64,000 nucleotides of DNA from Oscillospiraceae bacterium (GCA_022835495.1 BQOK01000001.1:2108001-2172000); one strand, 5' to 3'; counted from the stretch's first letter, positions 9,143-18,077 are shown. The notes: a model not told the origin generated them from the sequence alone. Program-made: numbers and translations.

Positions 9143-9856
9143 TTATGATTCCTCGTATACCAGGGTTCCAACCGCCTCGCCGCGGGCCGCGCAGGCAATG
9201 TTGCGGGGCTGGGCAAGGTCGAACACCAAAATGGGAAGCTTGTTGTCGCGGCAAAGGGTTGCGGCGGTGCCGTCCATCACGGCAAGCTTTTTTTCCAGCA
9301 CTTCGCTGAAGGTCAGTTTTTCATACCGCACCGCATCGGGGTGCTTTTTGGGGTCCTTGTCGTATACGCCGTCCACCATCGTGGCCTTGAACATGATGTC
9401 GCAGCCGGTCTCGATGGCGCGCAGAGCGCTGGCCGTATCGGTGGAAAAGAACGGGCAGCCGGTACCCCCTCCAAACAGCACCACTTTTCCCTCTTCCATG
9501 GCGCGCACTGCGTCGTTCCGGGTGAACACCGGAGCCACCTGCGGCATTACAAGCGAGGTCTGCACCTGGGTCGGCACCCCCAATTGTTCCAGCTGATCGG
9601 CCACCGCCAGGGCGTTCATGATCGTGGCCAGCATGCCGATCTTATCGGCGCAGGTGCGCTCCATTTCTCCGCTGGAACGGCCGCGCCAAAAGTTGCCTCC
9701 GCCCACCACAACGCCGATCTGGGTGCCCAGGGTGTGGGCCTCACGGATCCCCTCACAGATGGCGCGCATCGCCACCTCGTCAAACCCGGCCCCTTTTTCC
9801 CCCGCAAGGGCCTCGCCGCTCACTTTCAATAAAATGCGTTTATACTGGTTCGTCAA
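9143..9856 (-). CDS. pyrH: UMP kinase
   Basis: Phosphorylates UMP to UDP; a hexameric amino-acid-kinase-fold enzyme of pyrimidine nucleotide synthesis. It has 237 residues. LKVSGEAL is near the N-terminus, the GGGNFWRG substrate loop is at about 55-62, and DGVYDKDPK is in the ATP-binding part. The start is TTG, with an AGGCGGTG site upstream. It appears to be the first gene of the run, since a promoter-like region lies immediately upstream; rpsB and tsf, often found before pyrH, are absent here. Confidence 0.97.
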   Translation of the reverse strand: MTNQYKRILLKVSGEALAGEKGAGFDEVAMRAICEGIREAHTLGTQIGVVVGGGNFWRGRSSGEMERTCADKIGMLATIMNALAVADQLEQLGVPTQVQTSLVMPQVAPVFTRNDAVRAMEEGKVVLFGGGTGCPFFSTDTASALRAIETGCDIMFKATMVDGVYDKDPKKHPDAVRYEKLTFSEVLEKKLAVMDGTAATLCRDNKLPILVFDLAQPRNIACAARGEAVGTLVYEES

Positions 9857-9897
9857 ATATCACACCGCCTGAAATAAGCGCACCGATGGCACACTTT

Positions 9898-9941
9898 ATT
9901 ATATTTGTTTTCATTTTACAATAAAACAGATTTATTGTAAA
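9898..9941 (-). promoter_or_regulatory. pyrH promoter region with 11-bp inverted repeat
   Basis: A TATAAT-type -10 (9898-9903, read on minus) lies 42 nt upstream of the pyrH start. No good -35 is at 17 nt. Instead a perfect 11-bp inverted repeat (arms TTTACAATAAA at 9915-9925 and its complement at 9931-9941, 5-nt loop) covers the -35 area. It could be an operator or an AT-rich hairpin. Confidence 0.45.
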
Positions 9942-9950
9942 CAATAAAAA

Positions 9951-10026
9951 TGGCCGCAGCGAAGCGAAGGCTATTTTTTACACATCCGGGCCGGTTGCCC
10001 TGCAAGGGCGAGGCACGGGTGCTTTT
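9951..10026. repeat. 76-bp interspersed hairpin repeat, copy 1
   Basis: It matches copy 2 (10761-10836) at 74 of 76 positions. It contains a hairpin built on ATGGCC/GGCTAT followed by T6, and a second small palindrome (GCCCTGCAAGGGC). Both copies are preceded by CAATAAAA. The first hairpin with its T-run resembles a terminator. It lies directly to one side of the IS200-like element. Confidence 0.85.
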
Positions 10027-10057
10027 GAATCAGTTTTTATTGCGAAGCAATAAACAT

Positions 10058-10744
10058 CCACGCGTAAAACGCGTGGTATTTCAGATGCGGGCAAAGCCCT
10101 TTGTTCCTCGCTCACGCGTCAAACGCGTAAGTACGGTCTGCCAGCCGCGCGGGGACTGTTACTTGCCGCCCGTAAACGGGCCGCATTCACTCATCGTAAG
10201 CTGCTCGCCCATCTCATCTTCTTTTAGTTGGTTCCTGATGTACTCTGCAATTCGGCTCGTGTTTTTCCCCGTTGTATCCACGTAGTATCCTTTGCACCAG
10301 AACTCTCTGCTCCGATACTTGTATTTCAATTCGCCGAATTGCTCATACAGCATTGTGCTGCTCTTCCCTTTCAAGTATCCCATGAAGCTTGACACCGACA
10401 TTTTCGGTGGAATTTCCACCAGCATGTGCACATGGTCCGGGCATACTTCTGCCTCTATGATTTTTACGCTCTTCCACTCACATAATTGTCGCAGAATCTT
10501 GCCGATTGCTGCCCGCTTTTCTCCATAGAATACTTTCCTGCGATATTTCGGAGCAAATACTATATGGTATTTGCAATTCCATTTTGTATGGGATAAACTA
10601 TTTATGTCATTCAGGCTCATTCTGAATGTCCTCCTTTTGCTTTCTTACTGCAGTTGGCAGACCGCAGTTTCATTATAGCAAAAGGAGTTTTTATTTCTTC
10701 TTCATCGCTTAAGCTCTTTTGAACCACACGTCTAACGTGTGGTT
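10058..10744 (-). mobile_element. IS200/IS605-family insertion sequence (IS200-like, tnpA only)
   Basis: Minimum extent drawn between subterminal hairpins: CCACGCGT-AAA-ACGCGTGG (10058-10076) on the distal side of tnpA and AACCACACGT-CTA-ACGTGTGGTT (10722-10744) on the promoter side. A further ACGCGT-CAA-ACGCGT motif lies at 10114-10128. Such hairpins are the ends recognised by Y1 transposases as single-stranded DNA. No inverted terminal repeats or target duplication are expected for this family. No tnpB is present. The exact ends cannot be fixed from one copy. Confidence 0.8.
10159..10620 (-). CDS. tnpA: IS200/IS605-family transposase TnpA (Y1 HUH endonuclease)
   Basis: Single-strand transposase of 153 residues, the normal IS200 length. 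The HUH motif reads HVH (in CPDHVHMLVE, about residues 60-70), and the nucleophile tyrosine is most likely in the C-terminal helix region containing GYYVDTTGKN. A strong AAGGAGG precedes the ATG. The frame is intact, so the element may still be active. Its lower GC than the neighbouring genes is compatible with recent arrival. Confidence 0.93.
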   Translation of the reverse strand: MSLNDINSLSHTKWNCKYHIVFAPKYRRKVFYGEKRAAIGKILRQLCEWKSVKIIEAEVCPDHVHMLVEIPPKMSVSSFMGYLKGKSSTMLYEQFGELKYKYRSREFWCKGYYVDTTGKNTSRIAEYIRNQLKEDEMGEQLTMSECGPFTGGK

Positions 10745-10760
10745 TTGCACGTCAATAAAA

Positions 10761-10836
10761 TGGCCGCAGCGAAGCGAAGGCCATTTTTTGCACATCCGGG
10801 CCGGTTGCCCTGCAAGGGCGAGGCACGGGTGCTTTT
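10761..10836. repeat. 76-bp interspersed hairpin repeat, copy 2
   Basis: Second copy of the repeat at 9951-10026, in the same orientation and 810 bp away. Here the hairpin is perfect (AAAATGGCC pairs with GGCCATTTT) and has T-runs on both sides, so it can act as a terminator in either direction. It lies between the insertion element and the kinase-like gene. Confidence 0.85.
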
Positions 10837-10840
10837 ATAC

Positions 10841-10870
10841 AGCAAAATGCGCCCGGCCAAGGCCGGGCGC
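10841..10870 (-). terminator. Terminator of the kinase/Spo0A-like pair
   Basis: Stem GCGCCCGGCC/GGCCGGGCGC (10849-10870, 2-nt loop) followed on the minus strand by ATTTTG, 8 nt after the stop codon of the kinase-like gene. Confidence 0.8.
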
Positions 10871-10877
10871 ACAGAAA

Positions 10878-11699
10878 TTATTGCAGCACACTCAGTTCCT
10901 GGGCCAGCCGCCGGTCCTGCGCGCTGCAAAAAGCCAAATCCCGCTGCGGGCTGTTCAAGGCTGCCGCTTCGCCGGGCGCAGGCCTTGGAATGCGAACCTT
11001 CACCAGCGTGCCTTCCGGCCCGCTCTCCAGCTCAAGGCACCACCCCAGGGCATCGCAATACTCGTGCACCAGGTATAAGCCCAGGCCCGCGCCGCTGCTT
11101 TGCCCGGCCTGGCTGGTCACGAACGGCTCAAACAGATGCTGCCGCACCGCCGGCTCAATGCCTGTGCCTTCGTCGCGCACCGTAAGCAAATATTCTTCCT
11201 CCCCGGCTTTCAGCGCCACGCATACCCTTGTGCCGCAGCGCAGCGCGTTGGACAAAAGGTTCAGCAGCACCTTATCCGCCCACACGGGGTCCGCCTGCAC
11301 ATATTGCCCGTCGGAAAGCGGGCACTCCCATTCCAGCTCAATGCCTTCCAGTTTTCCGCTTTGGCGGCATTGCTCTGCAATGCGGCCATATTGCCAGGCC
11401 AGATCCACCGGCTGCGGCCGCACGGCCAGCTTCGCCTGCCGGCAGGCAAGCAGATCGTTCAGATTCTCCGCAATGCGCGCAAGCCGCAGGGCGCTGTTGT
11501 CCAGCGCGCGGAAGGGGCGCTGGAGCTTTTCCTTGGCGGGCGTTTTGGCCACGCGCTGAAACTGCTTTTCCAGCGCCTCGCTGGCCAGCATCACAGCGCA
11601 GGCTACCTGTTCGATCTCAATGGAAAGGCCGCTGCACAGCATGGTGCGGCGGCGTTCTTCGCCCAGCTGGCGTTCCAGCTCTTCAAGAGTTTGTCGCAT
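10878..11699 (-). CDS. Histidine-kinase-like protein without a phospho-accepting histidine
   Basis: A 273-residue cytosolic protein with no membrane segment. The C-terminal half is a clear GHKL ATPase domain: N-box NLLSNALR (about 146-153), G1 DEGTGIEP, F-box-like LFEPF and G2 GAGLGLYLV. The N-terminal half looks like a dimerisation helix pair, but the position matching the H-box (usually SHELR) reads SIEIE, and there is no histidine anywhere before the ATP domain. It overlaps the upstream regulator gene by 17 nt, so the two are translationally coupled. It could bind or dephosphorylate its partner, or act as an anti-sigma-type kinase, rather than autophosphorylate on His. The domain call is secure; the function is not known. 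Confidence 0.85.
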   Translation of the reverse strand: MRQTLEELERQLGEERRRTMLCSGLSIEIEQVACAVMLASEALEKQFQRVAKTPAKEKLQRPFRALDNSALRLARIAENLNDLLACRQAKLAVRPQPVDLAWQYGRIAEQCRQSGKLEGIELEWECPLSDGQYVQADPVWADKVLLNLLSNALRCGTRVCVALKAGEEEYLLTVRDEGTGIEPAVRQHLFEPFVTSQAGQSSGAGLGLYLVHEYCDALGWCLELESGPEGTLVKVRIPRPAPGEAAALNSPQRDLAFCSAQDRRLAQELSVLQ

Positions 11700-12420
11700 A
11701 GTCTTCCCGGCTTTCCTGGTCTAATTCCAGGCAAACGTCCCGTGCCAGTTCCGTCAGCAGCGTTTTATTGCTGTGCGGGCGGGCGCCGCCCGTCTGTTTT
11801 GCCAAAACCTGCGCCATGCGGTGTATCCCGCTCTCCACCCCCTTGGGCGAAATCCCGTAGTATCGCCCAACTTCCAGATAGATCGCCTTCAGCTGGGGCG
11901 GCCCGGCCCATTCCCGCAGCCAATACTGCAGGCTGCTGGCCAGATACCAATATCCCGCGTCCTTTTCCGGCGCGCCGAGCCTCCGCAGCAGGTGCAGAAT
12001 GGCGGCGTCTTTTGGGGTCGTCCACGCCAGGCGATGACCGGGCGCAAGGGATTCAATGCTCACAAACAGGGCGTTTGCCTTATACGGCTTTATCATATAA
12101 TAATCGGCCCCGTTTGACAAGAGTGCAAGGCGAACATTTTCCGCATAGCCGCTTGGCCCGGTCACCACGATACGGCAGGCGCCGCTGCCGGGCGTTTTTC
12201 TTGCCTGCTCCAGGAAATTAAAAATCTCCATATCAATCGACAGGCAGTCCACCACCATCACATCCACCCGAACCGTTTCCAGATAGTGCAGCGCAGCCCG
12301 CGCATTGTGGAAGACCGTGCAGGCCGTTCGGCCGCAGCCGTTGAACGCCCTTTGCAGCAGTTCCAATTCAGTGTTGCCGCCACCCAAAAGGACCACTTTT
12401 CCAAAGGATCTTCCCCGCAT
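11683..12420 (-). CDS. Spo0A-like response regulator with degenerate receiver
   Basis: A 245-residue protein with an N-terminal receiver and a C-terminal domain that follows the Spo0A DNA-binding fold: LGAPEKDAGYWYL corresponds to the Spo0A GVPAHIKGYLYL region, and the recognition helix reads SPKGVESGIHR. In the receiver, the phospho-aspartate position is kept (VVDC, D58), as are the switch threonine (VVTG) and lysine (IKPY), but the acidic pair after strand 1 reads LLGGGN instead of a DD motif. Metal-dependent phosphorylation would therefore be impaired. The ATG at 12420 follows AAAAGGGGCGGGG; an ATG at 12441 is an alternative. It probably is a Spo0A paralogue rather than Spo0A itself. Confidence 0.8.
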   Translation of the reverse strand: MRGRSFGKVVLLGGGNTELELLQRAFNGCGRTACTVFHNARAALHYLETVRVDVMVVDCLSIDMEIFNFLEQARKTPGSGACRIVVTGPSGYAENVRLALLSNGADYYMIKPYKANALFVSIESLAPGHRLAWTTPKDAAILHLLRRLGAPEKDAGYWYLASSLQYWLREWAGPPQLKAIYLEVGRYYGISPKGVESGIHRMAQVLAKQTGGARPHSNKTLLTELARDVCLELDQESREDYATNS

Positions 12421-12493
12421 CGGATCCCCGCCCCTTTTCATCCCGTTTTGCTTTGCCGCGCTTTTTTGCCCGGATTCCAGCACATCCAGGTAA

Positions 12494-12522
12494 ATTCTAT
12501 CGGATTAACAGGAAGAAAGCAA
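12494..12522 (-). promoter_or_regulatory. Promoter of the Spo0A-like/kinase-like pair
   Basis: Read on minus: TTGCTT (12517-12522), 17-bp spacer, TAGAAT (12494-12499), about 75 nt upstream of the start codon. Confidence 0.65.
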
Positions 12523-12634
12523 TCACAAAAAACCTTCGTTTTCCTTCATTTCCAGGGCAGCTGCGCACAACCCGCAAAAAGGTTCGGCCTTTAGGTTTAG
12601 GGTCCGGCACGTTCCCCAAACGTCCGTTTATATA

Positions 12635-12671
12635 TAAAAAAACCTGCAGAACAAATGTTCTGCAGGTTTTT
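12635..12671 (-). terminator. Terminator after tRNA-Ala
   Basis: Perfect 11-bp stem CCTGCAGAACA/TGTTCTGCAGG with a 2-nt loop (12643-12666) and T-runs on both strands. It begins right after the tRNA CCA end and would stop transcription from either side. Confidence 0.92.
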
Positions 12672-12747
<76 letters not shown>

Positions 12748-12782
12748 ACGGGCTGCATGCCGCTCTTCTCGGCTGCCTTGCT

Positions 12783-12811
12783 ATTATAGCAAACCTTCTT
12801 TTCCCTGTCAA
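12783..12811 (-). promoter_or_regulatory. Consensus promoter of tRNA-Ala
   Basis: Read on minus: TTGACA (12806-12811), 17-bp spacer ending TGC, TATAAT (12783-12788), 36 nt before the mature tRNA 5' end. Both hexamers match the sigma-A consensus exactly. Confidence 0.92.
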
Positions 12812-12882
12812 TCCCCTTTTTCACTTTTGAAAAACCACCGCGCAGAAGGCAGCGCGCCTGCCGCCCTCGGTTCGGGCAGCGC

Positions 12883-12917
12883 CCGGGCCGGAAACCCGTA
12901 TGGGGTTCCCGGCCCGG
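12883..12917. repeat. Strong hairpin downstream of the M18 aminopeptidase
   Basis: Arms of about 15 bp (CCGGGCCGG plus AACCC with one bulge) around a GTAT loop, 31 nt after the aminopeptidase stop on minus. No T-run follows, so it is either a T-less terminator or an mRNA 3'-end stabiliser. Confidence 0.55.
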
Positions 12918-12947
12918 ATGCCTCCCGCCTTTTTCCGGCGGCGTTTT

Positions 12948-14390
12948 TCAGGTTTCGGCCTCGTTAAACGCCTTGAAGGCCCGGTAGGCCATGTAAATGT
13001 CCAGCTTGCTGGCCAGCTCAAAGGGCGAGTGCATGCTGAGCACCGGCACGCCCACGTCCAGCGTGTCGATGTCGTGGCTGGCCACATATTTGGCAACGGT
13101 GCCGCCGCCGCCCTGGTCCACCTTGCCCATCTCGCCCATCTGCCACACAACGCCCGCTGCGTCGAACAGGCGGGTGAAATAGCTCACCAGCTCCGCCGAG
13201 GCGTCGCTGGCGGCTGCCTTGCCCCGCGCGCCGGTATATTTTGCAATGGCCACGCCCTTGCCCGCATAAGTACTGTTCTGGGGGTCGAACACGCTGGCAA
13301 AGGTGGGGTCGTATGCGGCGGTCACATCTGCCGAAAGGCATTTCGAGTGCTGGAAGCAGGCGATATCGTCCGCCCCCTGGGCCGCGCACAGCTGCTGCAA
13401 AAAGTGGAACACATACATGCTGGCAAGGCCGGTCACCCCGTCCGAGCCGATCTCCTCTTTATCCGTAAGCACGCACACCGTGGTGAACGCCGGGGCCTTT
13501 GCCTCGATCTCGGCCATCAGCGCGGGGTATGCGTCGATCCGGTCGTCCTGGCCGTAGGCACCGATCAGCCCCCGGTCAAAGCCCACGTCCCGGGCGTTCT
13601 GGGCCGGCACGGCCTCGATCTCGGCCCGCTGGAAGTCCCGCTCGGTGATACCGTATTTCTGGTGCAGCAGCTGCATGGTGAGCAACTTGACCCGGTTTTT
13701 AAGCTCCTTTTCCTCATAGGGCAGGCTGCCCACCACAATGTTCAGTTCTTCCGCCTTAACGCCCTCGGCCAGCTTGCGGTCGTTCTGCTCGGCGCCGAGA
13801 TGCGGCAGAAGGTCGGTGATGCAGAACACCGGGTCGCCGGGCTCCTCGCCCACGCAGATCTCCACCCGCGTGCCGTCCTTTTTATAGGCGACGCCGTGCA
13901 GCGCCAGCGGGATGGTGGGCCACTGGTACTTGCGCACGCCGCCGTAATAATGGGTCTTCAGCAGCGCCAGATCGGCGCTCTCGTACAGGGGGTTCGGCTT
14001 CAGGTCCAGCCGGGGCGAGTCGATGTGGGCAATGTTCAGGTGCGCGCCCTCGGCCAGGGGTTTTGCGCCGATGGTCGCCGCCAGCACACACTTTTCCCGG
14101 TTGATCCGGTATACCTTGTCGCCCGGTTCCAGCGCCATGCCCGGCACAAAGGCCCGGTACCCGGCTTTTTGCAGCAGCTCCGCGGCATAGGCCGTCACCT
14201 CGCGCTCGGTCTTGCCCTTATCCAAAAAGGCCTTGTAGCCCTCGCAGAACTCCGCAGCCCGCTCTCCCAGGCTCTGCCCGCCCAGCGCGTTCATCTGCTC
14301 CGGCAAGCTGGCCGCGCTGTCCGCGGCCAATTCCGGCTCATACAGCAGTTCCTGGGCCAGCTGCTGGCCCTGTGTTTTTTCTTTCTCCAT
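12948..14390 (-). CDS. M18-family metalloaminopeptidase
   Basis: Cytosolic dizinc aminopeptidase removing N-terminal residues from peptides (aspartyl/leucine aminopeptidase I type). It has 480 residues. Zinc and catalytic motifs are visible: AHIDSPRLDLKP (about 118-129), TDKEEIGSDGV (about 307-317), and MHSPFE near the C-terminus. GAGGG lies upstream of the ATG. It starts just 3 nt after the upstream lytic transglycosylase stop. This length and the motif spacing match the bacterial M18 branch; substrate preference cannot be read. Confidence 0.93.
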   Translation of the reverse strand: MEKEKTQGQQLAQELLYEPELAADSAASLPEQMNALGGQSLGERAAEFCEGYKAFLDKGKTEREVTAYAAELLQKAGYRAFVPGMALEPGDKVYRINREKCVLAATIGAKPLAEGAHLNIAHIDSPRLDLKPNPLYESADLALLKTHYYGGVRKYQWPTIPLALHGVAYKKDGTRVEICVGEEPGDPVFCITDLLPHLGAEQNDRKLAEGVKAEELNIVVGSLPYEEKELKNRVKLLTMQLLHQKYGITERDFQRAEIEAVPAQNARDVGFDRGLIGAYGQDDRIDAYPALMAEIEAKAPAFTTVCVLTDKEEIGSDGVTGLASMYVFHFLQQLCAAQGADDIACFQHSKCLSADVTAAYDPTFASVFDPQNSTYAGKGVAIAKYTGARGKAAASDASAELVSYFTRLFDAAGVVWQMGEMGKVDQGGGGTVAKYVASHDIDTLDVGVPVLSMHSPFELASKLDIYMAYRAFKAFNEAET

Positions 14391-14393
14391 GGT

Positions 14394-14987
14394 TTATCCC
14401 TCGTTTTCTGTTGTTTGATACAGCGTTTGATATTTTTGGTAGTTGCGGTTGATCTTGCGCACATAAAGCCCCATCTGCTCATAGGGGAAGGTGTGCAGCA
14501 CCCGGCCGTCGGCCGAATACGCCTCGTTTGCCAGCAGTTTATCCACGGTGCCCCAGCCGCTGTGGTAGGCGGCCGCGGCCGTTGAAACGTCGTTTTGATA
14601 CCGGGCCATGCAGGCCGCGAAATAATAAGCGCCGAACCGGATGTTCACGGCGGGGTCATACAGATCGTCAAAGGTCAAGTCCTCGGCGGGGGCCAGCTTT
14701 GATTTGATCCAGGAAAAGGTTTCTTCCGTGATCTGCATCAGGCCGCGCGCCCCCACGCCGGATCTTGCCGCGGCGTCAAACCCGCTTTCGGTGCGGATCA
14801 CGGTGTAAACCAAAAGCGGGTCCAGCCCGTTCTCTGCGGCGTACCGGTCCACGGCTTCGCTGTATTTCTGCGGGTAACGGGCCAGATCCAGCCTGTGCAG
14901 GCCCACCCGCAGCACCCAGATCCCCGCCGCGGCCAGAAGGGCCAGCAGCAGCAGCCAAACCACCCATCTGCATCTCTTTTTTGCCAC
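14394..14987 (-). CDS. Membrane-anchored lytic transglycosylase (SLT domain)
   Basis: Peptidoglycan-cleaving enzyme of 197 residues. A single transmembrane anchor (about 8-27) is followed by an SLT fold; the catalytic glutamate is in IRTESGF (about residue 67), then GARGLMQI and the AYHSGWG motif. The GTG start abuts the coaE stop codon (TAG directly followed by GTG), with AAAGGCGGTG inside the end of coaE as ribosome site, so the two are coupled. In Clostridia, SLT genes next to coaE are common. Confidence 0.93.
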   Translation of the reverse strand: MAKKRCRWVVWLLLLALLAAAGIWVLRVGLHRLDLARYPQKYSEAVDRYAAENGLDPLLVYTVIRTESGFDAAARSGVGARGLMQITEETFSWIKSKLAPAEDLTFDDLYDPAVNIRFGAYYFAACMARYQNDVSTAAAAYHSGWGTVDKLLANEAYSADGRVLHTFPYEQMGLYVRKINRNYQKYQTLYQTTENEG

Positions 14988-15587
14988 CTATGCACCGCCT
15001 TTCAAGTGTTCCAGCACGGCCGCCGCGCGTAAAAGCAGCGCGGCCTCTCCGCTGTCGTTTCGGATCTCCTCGTTTGCGGCCGCCCGCAGCCGCTCCTCGG
15101 GCAGCTGGGCCGCCAGGCGGGCCCGGGCCTCTTCGGGAGCCAGGCCGTCCCGCGCGCAGATGCGGCGCAAGCAGTCCTCTTCCGGGGCGGTCACCAGAAC
15201 AATGGCGTGGCAGCAGCGCTCAAAAGGCGCCCCCACGATCACCGCGCCGTCCACAAAGAACAGCCCGGCCCCTTCCTTCTGTGCCGCAGCGGCGGCTTCC
15301 AGCAGCCGCCGCACGATCTCCGGGTGGGTGATCTCCACCAGGGCCCGGGTGTGCCCGGGGTCGGCATACGCCCGGTGTGCCAAAAGCGGGCGGCGCACCC
15401 TACCCTGCTCATCCAGAATGTCCGCCCCGAAGCGCCGCACCAGGGCAGGCAGGCAGGCCGAGCCGGGCTCCAGCACCTGCCGGGCCACCTGGTCCGCGTC
15501 CGCCACCGGGTAGCCCTGGCTGCGGTAAAAGGCCGCCACCGTGCTTTTTCCGCTGCCTGAGCGGCCGGTCAGGCCGATGATCCTCAT
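14988..15587 (-). CDS. coaE: Dephospho-CoA kinase
   Basis: Final step of coenzyme A synthesis: phosphorylates dephospho-CoA at the 3'-hydroxyl. It has 199 residues. The P-loop GRSGSGKST is at 8-16, DADQVAR is at about 30-36, and the lid region RICARDGL follows. Its ATG overlaps the sua5 stop by 4 nt, a tight operon arrangement. Confidence 0.96.
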   Translation of the reverse strand: MRIIGLTGRSGSGKSTVAAFYRSQGYPVADADQVARQVLEPGSACLPALVRRFGADILDEQGRVRRPLLAHRAYADPGHTRALVEITHPEIVRRLLEAAAAAQKEGAGLFFVDGAVIVGAPFERCCHAIVLVTAPEEDCLRRICARDGLAPEEARARLAAQLPEERLRAAANEEIRNDSGEAALLLRAAAVLEHLKGGA

Positions 15588-16603
15588 GCCTCCACCACCC
15601 GGAACGCCGCGGCCCGCAGCAGCCTGTTATACACCGCCAGCGCCACGCCGGTGGCGGCGGGGCAGCGGGCAAACACCCGCTTCGCGCCCCTTTCGTCCAG
15701 CTGGCGCAGGGCTGTGAACAGGTGCTTTGCCTGGTCGGCGCCGTTCTGGGCAGCGCCGTATTCCACACTGGGCACAGGCAGCGCCCCGCCTTCGCCCGCA
15801 AAACACAGGCAAAAGGTCCCCGGCTCTGCGTGCTGCTGCACATAGCGGCAATAGGCCCGGAACTCCCCTTTTACAATGGTCACCTCTGCCCTGGGCGCAT
15901 AATGCTTATACTTCATGCCGGGGGAGCGCGCGGTTTCGCCCTCTTTTAGTTTTTCCAAAATCGCGCCGGATAGCAGCACCTTTTCCCCCAAAACCTCCTG
16001 CAGCTGCTCCTGTGTGATATAGCCCGGCCGCAGCAGCACCGCCTGGGGCCCCGCCAGGCTCACCACGGTGGACTCCACCCCCACCTGGCACTCACCCCCG
16101 TCCAAAACCAGGGGCAGGCGGCCCCGCATATCCTCCATCACATAATGGGCTGTTGTGGGGCTGGGGCTGCCGGATAAATTGGCCGAGGGCGCGGCCAGGG
16201 GCAGGCCGCAGGCCGTGATCACCGCCCGTGCCACCGGGTGGCTCGGCATGCGCACGGCCACAGTATCCAGCCCGGCGCACACCTCGGCTGCCACCCTTGG
16301 CCCCCGGGGCAGAATCATGGTGAGCGGGCCGGGCCAAAAGGCCTCCGCCAGCTTTTTTGCGCGCTCCGGCACGCTGCCCACCAGCCCTTCCAGCATTTCC
16401 AGCCGGTCGATATGCACGATCAAGGGGTTATCCTGGGGGCGGCCCTTGGCCTCGAATATCTTTTTCACCGCCGCGCCGTCCAGGGCGCTGGCGGCAATTC
16501 CATATACCGTTTCGGTGGGGATGGCAACAATGCCGCCCCCTTTCAGCAGCTCAGCGGCCAGCGCCACCGCCGGCCCGTCCGCCTGTCGCAGTTTTGTTTC
16601 CAT
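15584..16603 (-). CDS. Threonylcarbamoyl-AMP synthase (Sua5 type)
   Basis: Makes threonylcarbamoyl-adenylate for the t6A37 modification of ANN-decoding tRNAs. It has 339 residues: an N-terminal YrdC-fold domain (about 1-200, with PTETVYG, KGRPQDNPL and SANLSG) plus the C-terminal Sua5 domain (about 230-339), so this is the long form, not the TsaC short form. It lies 6 nt after prfA and overlaps coaE. The prfA-sua5 adjacency is widely conserved. Confidence 0.95.
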   Translation of the reverse strand: METKLRQADGPAVALAAELLKGGGIVAIPTETVYGIAASALDGAAVKKIFEAKGRPQDNPLIVHIDRLEMLEGLVGSVPERAKKLAEAFWPGPLTMILPRGPRVAAEVCAGLDTVAVRMPSHPVARAVITACGLPLAAPSANLSGSPSPTTAHYVMEDMRGRLPLVLDGGECQVGVESTVVSLAGPQAVLLRPGYITQEQLQEVLGEKVLLSGAILEKLKEGETARSPGMKYKHYAPRAEVTIVKGEFRAYCRYVQQHAEPGTFCLCFAGEGGALPVPSVEYGAAQNGADQAKHLFTALRQLDERGAKRVFARCPAATGVALAVYNRLLRAAAFRVVEA

Positions 16604-16609
16604 CTTGTT

Positions 16610-17686
<1,077 letters not shown>

Positions 17687-17733
17687 GGCTTTTCCCCTTT
17701 TCTGTAACTTTTAAATACAAACAAAAAGGGGTG

Positions 17734-17922
17734 CTAGCTCTCGCCCTCCCGCAGGATCTTTTTAATGTTTTTTTCGATCTTTGCCCGGGGCAGCATCACC
17801 TCGCGGCCGCAGCCGGTACAGCGGATCTTAAAATCCATGCCCACCCGCAGCACGTCAAAAAGATTTGCGCCGCAGGGATGCGGCTTTTTTACCAGTATTT
17901 TGTCGCCCACGCGCACATCCAT
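17734..17922 (-). CDS. DUF951 family small protein
   Basis: A 62-residue protein with the family pattern GDKILVKKPHPCG...RVG.D...CTGCGREVMLPR. Three cysteines (CG, CTGC) could bind a metal. The function is unknown. A promoter lies 37 nt upstream. It likely heads the prfA-sua5-coaE-SLT-M18 unit. Confidence 0.9.
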   Translation of the reverse strand: MDVRVGDKILVKKPHPCGANLFDVLRVGMDFKIRCTGCGREVMLPRAKIEKNIKKILREGES

Positions 17923-17958
17923 TCCAGCGCCCGCCTTTCAAAGCTTTTTAGCTTTTCT

Positions 17959-17986
17959 ATTATATACTATCTGGCTCTTTTTGCAA
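17959..17986 (-). promoter_or_regulatory. Promoter of the DUF951-prfA unit
   Basis: Read on minus: TTGCAA (17981-17986), 16-bp spacer, TATAAT (17959-17964). The -35 is palindromic and lies in the divergent region shared with the S1-domain gene; no good plus-strand -10 was found. Confidence 0.75.
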
Positions 17987-18077
17987 ATATCCCGGCTCGC
18001 CCGCGCATATATTTTTTAAAAAACAGCGGGTCAGTGCGCCCACTGCACCAGTATTGAATGAAATGAGGATGAAAATC

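Noticed and set aside
9950-10285. Open frames starting with MAAAKRR in both repeat copies (also 10739-11185)
   Set aside because: They arise from the 76-bp hairpin repeat reading into unrelated flanks; the shared N-terminal piece reflects DNA repeats, not a conserved protein.
9951-10836. CRISPR-like repetition
   Set aside because: Only two copies, 810 bp apart, with a transposase between them and no spacers or cas genes.
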